Source: Annulohypoxylon bovei var. microspora (Eukaryota > Ascomycota > Sordariomycetes > Xylariales > Hypoxylaceae). From it: a stretch of DNA of 64,000 nucleotides. The DNA is taken from contig MU405266.1 in the NCBI GenBank assembly GCA_022836615.1, positions 178,148 through 242,147 of the forward strand, written 5' to 3'. The first letter of the stretch is position 1. Each line of letters begins with the position of its first letter. Positions 48,713-58,386 of this stretch are shown in pieces. The translations under genes and the position numbers were made by a program. Below the pieces are notes generated by a model. The model saw only the letters and a list, made by a program, of their open reading frames with translations, made no database searches and was not told where the DNA came from.

Positions 48713-49615
48713 ATGGCGGAAACCTCGGGAGCATCGTATCGCAAAGACAAAAAGCAGTTTAAGGAACTATCAGACGAGAAGGTAAAGCAAATCTACATCT
48801 GGAGAACCGAAGTCACATCGTCTGATGTTCCCTGCGCCTGCTCTAAACCTACCATACCTGAACCCGATCCGGTGAGCAGAAGCAAAAGCAAAAGCAAAGG
48901 GAAAGGGAAAGGGAAAGGGAAAGCTGTGGCTCGTAGAGGTACACAGCAAATTTCAGGTTCGAGCAGCACCGCCATGGACTCAGATAACCAGCCGGAACCG
49001 TTACAAGAACGGACTAACCCATTCCATTCCCACGGACCCCTTTCCCTTAAGTATGGATTGTTCATACGCGAGGAAACCCCATGTCCCATGTGCGAGGCGC
49101 CCATCGACTCGGGCGTAATATTCACGCGGATTGGGGCGCGCGGAGAAAAAGCCCTCGTGCGCGGAAACCCGAGTCCCCGGTCTGCGAGTAGCCTCAGATA
49201 TTTATCGGATGTCGTTTCGTACGACCAATATAAGACACCTCCCAAGGCGTGGCTCAAAAAGACAGCAAGAAAACCTCTGAATCATATCAAGAGAGCTATC
49301 ACCCCCGAGGATGAGAAGTCCAAGGGCAAGCAAGTCCTGAAGCCGCTGTTGAGGTTACTGAGAAGGTCATCGATGGAGTCCTTGGACTCGAGCGTAGAGC
49401 AGCCGCTGACGGTACGGCCGAGGGCTACGGAGATGTACCACACGCTCCCGAGTAACGCGGAGAGTTCAGGAGCCGGGTCAGTTGAGACCCTGCTTTCGGG
49501 CTTGAGTGATGATGAGCGTAGAAGGCCTAAGCTAACCATTGATGAGTCTGCAGCCCGTCTACGCAGAGCTCAAAGGCTGCTGGCAAAGCAAAGCAAGGAC
49601 GAAAGTAAAGCTTAA
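48713..49615 (+). CDS. Unnamed basic protein with Lys-Gly repeat and Cys pairs
   Basis: Single exon of 300 residues. The first in-frame ATG was used (MAETSGASYRKDKKQFKEL); the open frame extends upstream without an ATG. I do not recognise the family. Visible features: a low-complexity Ser-Lys/Gly-Lys repeat (residues ~55-72, coded by a GGGAAA hexamer run at about 48879-48922), a Cys-Ala-Cys pair (~42-44) and a CPMC pair (~123-126) with a following GVIFTRIGARGEK segment. The C-terminal half is Ser-rich and basic, and ends in a helix (AARLRRAQRLLAKQSK). The two Cys pairs could bind a metal, but this is speculative. No signal peptide or membrane segment seen. Confidence 0.7.
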   Translation: MAETSGASYRKDKKQFKELSDEKVKQIYIWRTEVTSSDVPCACSKPTIPEPDPVSRSKSKSKGKGKGKGKAVARRGTQQISGSSSTAMDSDNQPEPLQERTNPFHSHGPLSLKYGLFIREETPCPMCEAPIDSGVIFTRIGARGEKALVRGNPSPRSASSLRYLSDVVSYDQYKTPPKAWLKKTARKPLNHIKRAITPEDEKSKGKQVLKPLLRLLRRSSMESLDSSVEQPLTVRPRATEMYHTLPSNAESSGAGSVETLLSGLSDDERRRPKLTIDESAARLRRAQRLLAKQSKDESKA

Positions 49616-51428
49616 GTTTCGTCACGTCGATCCGGTGTACGGGCACCTCGAGCACGTATATTCGGTTCGATTAGACCTCAGCTACGCGGACGGGCCTAAT
49701 GTATCATAACAAGAAACCCTTTTAATTTTACGGAGGCAAGGAATTATTTTCCAAGACGATGGTTATATATACTTCGGATGGCTCGAGTTCATCCGGATAT
49801 GGATGGATGGTGGCTGGTTTAAATTGTTGTTAAAAGCATAACTCAAATAAGGCATATGATTACAGCGACATGGGGACTTGAGGATATTGATCCCATAGGC
49901 GTTAGCGAGTTAAGCTTTTCGTTTCTCGAGGCGTGTTTGTACATTAGAACGACTGGAAGATTACTTTGGCCGTTGGCACTCGTTGTTATAGAGTACTGTC
50001 TGTTTAATTCAATGTAAAGCGTATGAGAGAGAAATTACCAGGGCTCGAATCTTATCTGGCCCTTCTCGTACTTGTTACATACTTGAGATCATTGAAAAAC
50101 AGCTATTCTAGTGTTCTACCGTACACTTACCTGAGTGTTCGTAGAAAATACGCAGACACTTTTTAGAATATCTTCACCTGTAGAGCTATCTGACTAGAGG
50201 CTACAGCTATAGTCAACTCGGTCGCAAATATTTAAATGAACTAGTTAACAAGAGGTGAGCAACCGAAGACATGTGATTAATACATAGTGTGTATGAACCA
50301 AAATAAACAAGCGAAATATTTGCATTAGTACAGGCCTCAGATTTAATAGTTTGAGATCATTTCCATTATGGATATCCCTCTTCCTATCATTATTGATTTT
50401 TGGGGTATCATCACAGGCCTGCTGAATGTTGATGGGGGTTTTGTAGGTAAGGTGTATAGAAAATTACCACCTTCGAAAAGACTTTACCTTTAATCGCTCT
50501 TTCCCAACAATGTCTCGCACTTGCGAATGTCATAGAAGGAGCAATAGGTATATGTAAGCTCGTTGACTCTTTTAATCAAAGAGTTTGCAATGTTTTTTCT
50601 CTATTGACGAGTGATGTGGACGAGGTTGGTCCAAAGAGAAAATTGGGTATTTGGTAAAATTTCTCTCTCTTCCCTTTTTAGCAGTATTTGTATGAGGTAC
50701 CTATGTACTTCTAGCGCTTTGGCCTGGTAGGTCTTTGAAGTTTATGTACCTACATAATGTAGTTTGTTTGAGTAAGATATATATGTAGGTACCTATCTTG
50801 TCCTCATTCGAAGCTGTGTCAATGGTACACAAGTTTAACGACGGAAAATTTGACGATTTAACATCCATACCTTTTAAATTTCATAAAGAGAATAACTCGA
50901 CATTGAGTCTTGTCTCTTCCGTGACGAGCCGAAGACAATCAGACAATGACTTTGGAATAGATAATATACATAGTATCCACTTAACTAAGCTCTTTTATGC
51001 TGCGAGTTAGAAGTTAAATTCAAGCACAGACCACTCTTATGCAAGGTGTCTTTGCTCCCAGCCTCATTTAGATTGGAGCTGCATGTGCTTCTTCCTTTCT
51101 TCCCTATCCGTGGGACCTAGGTAGCCAACCATTTTTCTCTCGCGATCATCATTGTTCGTCGTCGATCGAGACAGCTTATTGTCATTCACCCATCCACCCA
51201 TCCACTCATCCATTCATTATCACGTATTCCGTCTATATGAATAATGAGCAACACGAATCGCAACTATCTATAAGAATTACCCATTAATCGTGAAAACTCT
51301 GCGAGTCCTCAATTCTGCGCATTTCTCTTTGTCGCAGCCTTCGCAGCCTCGCCTAAACCTACTTCTCTGCCCTCTCAACTTTCGCCTCATCAATAGACAA
51401 CCTGCGCAAGCTCGCTGCAACTCCAGCT
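49616..51428. other. Intergenic (1.8 kb), AT-rich
   Basis: Visibly AT-rich between about 50050 and 51050, with GTAGGTACCTA motifs near 50696, 50750 and 50785. No ORF with protein-like composition. The last 250 bases are CT-rich and include CATCCACCCATCC-type microrepeats (about 51189-51213), likely the PRP39 promoter. Confidence 0.6.
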
Positions 51429-53758
51429 ATGAGTGATTTCAATCAGTTCGGCACTTCCGACGAGGAAAATGCTGAGATTAAGAAGTTAACTCTGGAAGTA
51501 GTACGTATCACGAGCTATTCAATTTGGTCATTTGGTCATTTTGTAATGGCCAGGTCATCATTCTAAGCATAAACTAACCATAATTAGGAGGCTGATACCG
51601 ATAACTTTGAGTCCTGGGAAAAGCTTGTACGCGCCTGTGAGGCTCAAGAAGGTGGACTTAATCGGAACTCCAGTCCTCAAGCTCTTGCCACACTTCGCGA
51701 TGTATACGATCGATTTCTCCTCAAGTTTCCTCTTCTTTTCGGTTATTGGAAGAAATATGCCGATCTCGAATTCAATATATCCGGACCCGAGTCTGCCGAA
51801 ATGGTATGGTTTTTTAAGTTGGTATTACTTGGTGGTTCTGAAGACTAATTGTTGTTGTCAGATCTATGAGCGTGGATGCGCCAGTATAACAAACTGCGTC
51901 GATCTATGGGCTTCTTACTGTTCATTCAAGATGGAGACCACCCACACCCCCCATTTGGTCAGAGAGTAAGTAGAGCTGGATGTTTTTTACCCTGTAACAT
52001 TTACCACCGACAGAGCCAAAGTACCTACCGGTCCCCAACACCTCCGGAACGTTTACACACGACTGCTCTGTCGTCGACGGTGAGAAATACCAACAGAATC
52101 TATGACATGTTGGATACTTTCTCACACATTCTGCCAGGCCATGGTTTCCTACAAAGTCACCTGTTTGACCTTGAACATCCTCGTCGTACTCTCAACCCCG
52201 CGCCTTCGGAATGATTTGGAATCGGAACAGTCGCATGCACAATCCCTCCTCTTCTGTATTTGCCCCTCGTGCCCGCCCTCACTCCCTAACTCCCCCCTAT
52301 AGTATCCGTTTTTACTAACCCGCGTCCTTAGACTTTTTGAGCGAGCTGCAAATTGTGTCGGTCTTGACTTTCTAGCTCATCCTTTCTGGGATAAGTACAT
52401 CGAGTACGAGGAAAGACAGGAAGCGCAGGATAGAATATTTGCCATTCTGCAGCGAGTCATCCACATTCCCATGCACCAGTATGCTCGTTATTTCGAGCGG
52501 TTCCGCCAACTTGCGCACAGCCGCCCAATCAAGGAGCTAGTACCAGCTGAGACTCTCGCGCGTTTCAGGGCAGAGGTGGAAGATGAGGGCGCCGCGTATG
52601 GTGGAATGGCACGAACTGAGCTTGAGGTCGAACGAGATATTCGCGCCAAGGTTGATACGTTGTTTTATGAGACCTTCCAGAAAACCCAGGACGAGACGAC
52701 TAAGCGATGGACGTATGAGTCGGAAGTCAAGCGACCTTACTTCCACGTCACGGAGTTGGAGAGCTCCCAACTTACTAATTGGCGCAAGTACCTTGATTTT
52801 GAAGAGAGCGAGAACGATTTCGCTAGGACGAGCTTCCTCTATGAGCGTTGTATCATCACGTGTGCTTTATACGATGAGTTCTGGTTGCGGTATGCTAGGT
52901 GGATGTCGGCGCAACCCGGGAAAGAGGAAGAAGTGCGCCACATTTACATGAGGGCCGCTACTCTATTCGTACCTGTTAGCCGGCCGGGTGTCCGTCTTCA
53001 GTTTGCTTACTTCGAAGAGTCCTGTGGCCGCGTTGGCGTCGCGAGGGATATCCATGAAGCTATACTGATGCAGCTACCCGACTGCGTGGAAGCCATCGTG
53101 TCCTGGGCGAACCTCGAGAGGCGTCAGAATGGACTTGACGCGGCAATTCAGGTCTACAAAGCACAAATCGACGCACCGCATGTCAACATCTTCACGAAGG
53201 CGGTCCTGGTTACTCGCTGGGCTTTCTTGTTATGGAAGATCAAGGGATCGGTGGATGAAGCAAGAACTGTGTTCATGAAGAATGTCCAATGGTATGCCGA
53301 TAGTCGCCATTTCTGGGAAAAGTGGCTTGATTTTGAATTGGAACAGCCCACGAACTCGGATCTGGAGTCGCAGCACACAGAGCGCGTGAAACACATCTTC
53401 GACGAGCTGCTGTCGAAGAGTAGAATTTCTTCGGCGGCCAAGAAGGAGCTTTTCTTAGTGTACCTTCTTTATCTCCAGGAGAGAGGTGGCGCAGAAGCCA
53501 TGACACAGTTTCTCACGATCGACCGTGAAATCTTTGGGTATGTGCTTTCTCTTGAACTAGGTCTATTATTATATACTAATATTTCGCAGTCCCGCATCGC
53601 TGATAATACTCGATAAACCCATGTCTAAGGAAAATGGGGTACCGAAAGGTCCATTGGACGATGCCACCAGAGCAAAGGCTGAGTGCAGGTATCCTGCGTA
53701 TTACGAGTACTACATGGAACCGGACTCTAGCCCCCAAGGCACGACTCCTTTCCAGTAA
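51429..53758 (+). CDS. PRP39: U1 snRNP splicing factor Prp39 (HAT repeats)
   Basis: Five exons: 51429-51500, 51588-51803, 51862-51965, 52332-53537 and 53590-53758; 588 residues, near the family length. The protein is a string of HAT (half-TPR) repeats, for example FESWEKLVRACE, LLFGYWKKYADLE, CVDLWASYCSF, HPFWDKYIEYEE and HFWEKWLDFELEQP. Prp39 works with Prp42/Nam8 in U1 snRNP at 5' splice-site recognition. Intron 3 is 366 nt, against 52-87 nt for the others. The exon 3-exon 4 junction gives HLVRELFERAANCVG, which supports the model. An AATAAA lies about 25 bases past the stop. The yeast paralogue Prp42 is the only close alternative. Confidence 0.92.
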
Positions 53759-54157
53759 AGTTCGGTAGTAACCCAGCCCCTTAAAATAAAAACTTGAAAG
53801 ATTCTGGTCTCAATGGGTACAATACTCAGGAGACAGGATGAGGAGGCAATGGGTCTGTATCATACTCGCATTTCGTTTGTCCAAGGGCCCACAACTATAA
53901 TAGGAGCACATTAGGTCTCTGGTGATTCGGCATGATGAGCGTGGGGGAGGCTTCATGTATAATGGATGGGGGTTGCTAGTCGAGGGTCTGGCTGCCCTCG
54001 AAAATTACAGGGCAGTACTTCGCACATGTGTTTTACAGTGAGTTGATTGAGAATTTAAAAAATAAAATAAAAAGAAACTAGATCAATCTATCGCCATACA
54101 ATCTTCGACCAGTATAGTGAGGTTGGCTAAACCAATTGGCAGTTTCTATCCGTCTGG

Positions 54158-54196
54158 TGACTCGAGTCGATCTTGAGTCAAAATTCAATTGACTCA
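54158..54196. promoter_or_regulatory. Cluster of TGACTC half-sites (AP-1/Gcn4-like)
   Basis: GTGACTCGAGTC is followed by TGAGTCA at 54174-54180 and TGACTCA at 54190-54196, the last two in inverted orientation nine bases apart. TGA(C/G)TCA is the Gcn4/CPC-1 and AP-1 consensus. The nearest start codon downstream is CCP1, almost 1 kb away, so any target is uncertain. Confidence 0.4.
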
Positions 54197-54581
54197 TAGA
54201 GATGTTATATTAGGTCTGGCTTGGCATTCTAAGAAAAGGAACCCGAGGGACTGCGAGAAGCCGAAGCTATGTTCCGACTATGATCCGGTAATCGGAGATA
54301 AGAACAAGCTACGAGAATTACGAGAATGCCAACCTTGGTATTAATTGGAAGCGTTCTAGGACTTGCGTTCTAGCTTACGAAAGTCTCTGATGCCTTAAAC
54401 AACATTATGTATTCAACAAGTGTATCCCCAGTATAGGTACGGGTACAGGTACACGTACTAGTCCTGCCCTTCCCCGTTCTAGGTGGCGTCAAGTGGGTTC
54501 GTCTTAAATAAGGCTCGGGGTTCCTGACAAATACTTTAAAGTTTACTTGCTAGGGTACTTAGAGAACTTCGCCGTTCAGTA

Positions 54582-54810
54582 AACGGCGTTCACTCGATAT
54601 TTTGGTAAACCAATTGAGTTCAGTACCTATTATTTAACTACATATATGTATTATAAGCTCATACGAAGCACGTGATAGGCACCTATGCGGGTTAGATGCT
54701 TGCCCAGGAGTTAGATATCTGGGCGTTGATTCGCTAATCAAGTTGGCATCAGATGTTGCCATCAACAATAACTCCGTGGAAAACGCTAGCACGGCACCAT
54801 GAACGCCGTT
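54582..54810. mobile_element. Candidate short MITE with 11-bp terminal inverted repeats and TA flanks
   Basis: AACGGCGTTCA at 54582-54592 is matched by its reverse complement TGAACGCCGTT at 54800-54810. TA flanks both ends (54580-54581 and 54811-54812). The 229-bp interior is AT-rich and non-coding. Short arms make this weaker than the element at 22367. The left arm also forms a hairpin with the adjacent upstream CGCCGTT. Confidence 0.5.
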
Positions 54811-55165
54811 TAGGGTGCCTTATGGACCCGCCTAGAGAAGCCGAGAGAAGACGAATAGGGAACGGTGGCCAATAGGAAAGCTTAGATTACTCCTTACTAA
54901 GAAGTCAGTTCTTCTCAGCGACGGTACTCCTGCCGTCCTCGGATTTCTTTTTCTGTGTGATTCCTGGACCCCGGGATTACTTCTCTTCCAATATTTTCCT
55001 CCCACATAACAATATCTCTCAGTTATCTTGTTTGTTTCTTCTTTCCCCTTTCGGTGAATCTTATCCCACCACATTCCTCTGCTGTGCATTAGGAAAGCCA
55101 AGGTGAGATATTCCTATAGCAAGGGCATTGATCTCTTATCTTGTTTCTAATCGGTGATATCGCAG

Positions 55166-56340
55166 ATGTCTGCCTCGACGGTATCTCGTCAGATCGCCCG
55201 TGCGACCCTGCGCACCACCGCCAGAAACACATTCACCACATCGTCTCGACAGGCTTTCCGACAACATGGCCGCCGTTTCTACTCGTCCGAACCACCTAAG
55301 TCGTCGGGGTCGTCTGCCCTACTGTACATAGCAGGTGCTGCCGTCGCAGGTGGTGCTGGTTATTACTTCTACGCACAAGGTGGCTCGGCCGGTACTAAGG
55401 TCTTCACTCCCACCAAGGCGGACTATGTAAAGGTGTATAACGAGATTGCCAAACTCCTCGAGGAGCACGACGATTATGATGACGGCAGCTACGGCCCCGT
55501 TCTCCTTCGTCTAGCATGGCACGCCAGCGGTACCTATGACCTGGCAACCGGTACTGGTGGTAGCAACGGTGCCACCATGCGATTCGCCCCCGAAGGTGAC
55601 CACGGTGCAAATGCCGGTTTAAAGAACGCTCGGGACTTCCTAGAGCCTGTGAAAGGTACGTTTTTTACCAGATGATGAGTCAAGTGGCAATTTCACGCCC
55701 TTGCATAAATCAATAAGACAAGTGACGCAACGAGGCTAACACTTACACTGCAGCTAAGTTCCCCTGGATCAGCTACTCTGATCTTTGGATCATCGGTGGT
55801 GTCGCCGCTGTTCAGGAGATGCAAGGTCCCACCATCCCGTTCCGACCTGGCCGTCGAGACGGGGACGCTGCGGCTTGCACTCCTGACGGACGTCTTCCCG
55901 ACGCTGCCCAGGGTGGAGACCACCTTCGTAACATCTTCTACCGCATGGGTTTCAACGACCAGGAGATCGTTGCCCTTGCCGGTGCCCACGCTCTCGGCCG
56001 ATGCCACACCGACCGAAGTGGCTTCGAGGGACCGTGGACCTTCTCCCCCACTGTCCTAACAAACGACTACTACACCCTGCTCTTGGACGAGAAGTGGCAG
56101 TTCCGCAAGTGGAACGGACCTAAGCAGTATGAGGATGCCAAGACCAAGTCGCTCATGATGCTTCCGGCCGACTACGCCCTCATCCAAGACAAGGCTTTCA
56201 AGCCATGGGTGGAGAAGTACGCCAAGGACAACGGCTTGTTCTTCAAGGACTTCGCCGCGGTCGTCGGGAAGCTTTTCGAGCTCGGTGTTCCCTTCAAGCA
56301 GGACACCGAGACTATCGTCTTCAAGCCCACCAATGCTTAA
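55166..56340 (+). CDS. CCP1: Cytochrome c peroxidase, mitochondrial
   Basis: Exons 55166-55655 and 55754-56340; 358 residues. The N-terminus is an Arg/Ser/Thr-rich mitochondrial presequence followed by a hydrophobic segment (ALLYIAGAAVAGGAGYYFY, about residues 51-69), the bipartite type processed to release the enzyme into the intermembrane space. The distal haem pocket is LRLAWHASG (Arg115, Trp118, His119). The proximal ligand is His242 in GAHALGRCH and the radical Trp258 is in EGPWTFSP. All catalytic residues are present. It reduces H2O2 with electrons from cytochrome c. A likely 5' UTR intron ends exactly at the ATG. An AATAAA lies about 10 bases after the stop. It is followed in tandem by ATP11. 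Confidence 0.97.
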
Positions 56341-57127
56341 AGATTTTCTAATAAACGTGATACCATAATATAGATCTAGAGGGGATGATACTAGACAAGA
56401 TGCTAGAGCAAGACAAAGACAAAGACAGATAAAGCTAGATCTAGATTTAGACCTAGGCCTAAACCTAGAGACGATTCATATCGTAGTCGACAAGAAGAGA
56501 GAAGAGATTTGAGGGAAAGAGGGGTACCCTGCACAGAGCAGGTTGGAGATTATATATTATATATGTATGTATGTGTGCTTACTAGCCTAGTTGTCGTGTT
56601 TACCTACCGGTAGTTACTCCAAGAGGAGCTGAGAGCTGTGGTAATCAACTAAAGGTCTCCTGTCCATGATTATCTTATTTTGTTTTGACAATTAGTCTGA
56701 GTGTGCTGAGTTGTTGAAGATGAAGGTGACGAAAATAAGGCAGTCGGCTTAGAATCACCATGTTTCTGTAGTTCTTCTAAACGTAATGACTCCATTCTAC
56801 ATCCTCTTTGTCTCCACTACGATGTCCTGGTACATACCTATACGAATAGGAGTTATTAAGTACGGGGCGAAGCTTGCCATTTTAGTGCCCCACGTTTTTT
56901 TTCTTCTCGGGACCTGTACCCGATCTGCAGCTTCCCGAAAGTTTGAGCTTCTAATACTCTAAGTTTGAACCTACCAAACCAGCGGTCGCACTTTCCTTCA
57001 ACCACCTCCGTAGGTATACCAATTTGAGAAGTGCGGTGGGCACGCCATTTCCTATTCATCTCTTCCATTCAATTCTCTTGTGGTTTTTCTTCCTTCTTCC
57101 GAATTGTACACAAACATCGGAAGGACC
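56341..57127. other. Intergenic between CCP1 and ATP11
   Basis: 787 bases. Just after CCP1 there is an AGACAA-rich low-complexity tract (about 56395-56435) and an imperfect CTAGATTTAG/CTAAACCTAG palindrome (about 56443-56470). A TATATA/TATG microrepeat lies near 56545-56575. No gene seen. Confidence 0.6.
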
Positions 57128-58078
57128 ATGGCAACGGCCCGCATCCCCGCCCTGCGCAACCTCTTGGGCCGACGGCTGCCCCTGCGGCTGCCGGGCCAGC
57201 AGCGCCGCTGGGCCCAGGTCCACGATGTGCGGTTCCTGGCCACCACCCAGGCCGGCCGCAGCGTCGCCGAGAAGTACCGCGAGAAGCTCGACCGCAAGGC
57301 GCGCGAGGAGGGCCTCGGCGACATCAGCCAGCTGAAGGAGGCCTACCGCGACCGCATACAGGAGCTGAAGAAGAAGGACAGCGTCTCCATACCCGGGCTC
57401 GACACCCTGCTCGACGACCAGCCCGCGCAGACACAGCAGACTACGAACACCCCCCAACCACAGTCCCAAGCCGCAACCCCCGACAAAGCAAGCTCGACCA
57501 TCAAACCCCTCTCCTCGATCCTCGACCTGCCCAAGGCGCGCCAGCTCCCCGAGAAGGAGCTCTCGGCCATCTGGCGGCTGCGCCACGCCGCCTCCCCGCT
57601 CTCCCTGTGCGCGGTGGTCCCGGCGCCGACGTACGCGGCGCTCGAGCGCACGGCGCGGCGGCACCCGACCTTCGTGCTACCCGTGCCGCGCGGCGGCGAC
57701 AGCAACAACGACGCGAGCGCCGAGATCCACTTCCTGCAGTGGGTGTTCGACGCGGAGTCGCGCACCGCCACGGTGCTGTTCACGCAGCTCGCCGAGTACA
57801 AGGCGCGCGGCGAGTGGGCCCAGCCCCACACCAGCGTCACGCACTACTGGGACGAGGGGCTGGCCGAGCGTCCCGGGGTCGTGCTGATGGCGGGTAGCGT
57901 CGTCGAGGGCCGCGGCGCGAGCGTGGTCGACGCGAGGTGGCTGGTCATGCTGCTGCAGAGGTTCTACGGCGGCGAGGGCAGGGACGAGGGCAAGAGGAGG
58001 CTGCTGGAGGAGTTTGCGAGGGGCGATGGCAGGTTTAGCGTCGAGAGGCTGCTGGAGGAGAGCGAGAGGCTGGCTTAG
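57128..58078 (+). CDS. ATP11: Mitochondrial F1-ATPase assembly factor Atp11
   Basis: Single exon, 316 residues from MATARIPALRNLLGRR, an Arg-rich mitochondrial targeting sequence. The region VAEKYREKLDRKAREEGLGDI, then LPEKELSAIWRLRHA, PTFVLPVPRG and EIHFLQWVFD, and ATVLFTQLAEYKARGEWAQPHTSVTHYWDE are the conserved Atp11 blocks. Atp11 binds the F1 beta subunit and prevents its aggregation during ATP synthase assembly. A Gln/Thr/Pro-rich linker (about 95-125) is low-complexity. The gene is strikingly GC-rich and strongly biased to C/G-ending codons, unlike its neighbours; this opens long shadow frames on both strands. The upstream in-frame extension lacks an ATG (it starts with TTG/GTG) and was not used. 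Confidence 0.93.
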   Translation: MATARIPALRNLLGRRLPLRLPGQQRRWAQVHDVRFLATTQAGRSVAEKYREKLDRKAREEGLGDISQLKEAYRDRIQELKKKDSVSIPGLDTLLDDQPAQTQQTTNTPQPQSQAATPDKASSTIKPLSSILDLPKARQLPEKELSAIWRLRHAASPLSLCAVVPAPTYAALERTARRHPTFVLPVPRGGDSNNDASAEIHFLQWVFDAESRTATVLFTQLAEYKARGEWAQPHTSVTHYWDEGLAERPGVVLMAGSVVEGRGASVVDARWLVMLLQRFYGGEGRDEGKRRLLEEFARGDGRFSVERLLEESERLA

Positions 58079-58386
58079 GGGGAGGAGGGGATGTCTGAGA
58101 TGGACGAGGACGAGGACGACGTTGAGCTGGGGCCTCAGTCGACAGCACGCCTAACGACGGCCCATGCGTGGGCACGAGTACACCCGGGCTGAGATCGGTC
58201 GAACGACTAACCACGCCGCTTACGAATAGAGAACGGGAAGACGAAAGGACGTTCAGCTGTACAATTATCTGTATATGTACAAACTCTATACATTTGGGTT
58301 ATCCTAGAAGATAGACATGACGCTATTACCAAACTTGCCCTTCTATGCTATCTCTATAATCACCCTTCGCTATATCGTCATCATCA
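58079..58386. other. Intergenic, convergent 3' regions
   Basis: 308 bases between ATP11 and the CoA-ligase gene. A CAT trinucleotide run at 58378-58390 overlaps the ligase stop. Nothing else seen. Confidence 0.6.

Larger units (their letters stand above)
53759..55165. other. Intergenic with a second inverted-repeat element and a bZIP-like site cluster
   Basis: 1.4 kb between PRP39 and CCP1. It holds the TGACTC cluster at 54158-54196 and the candidate MITE at 54582-54810. The bases 55102-55165 look like a 5' UTR intron of CCP1: donor GTGAGA, branch TTCTAAT, acceptor CGCAG directly before the ATG. Confidence 0.6.

Noticed and set aside
57031..57897. 288-codon plus-strand and ~200-codon minus-strand ORFs over ATP11
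   Set aside because: Shadows caused by the high GC of ATP11; Ala/Arg/Pro/Gly-rich with no family features.
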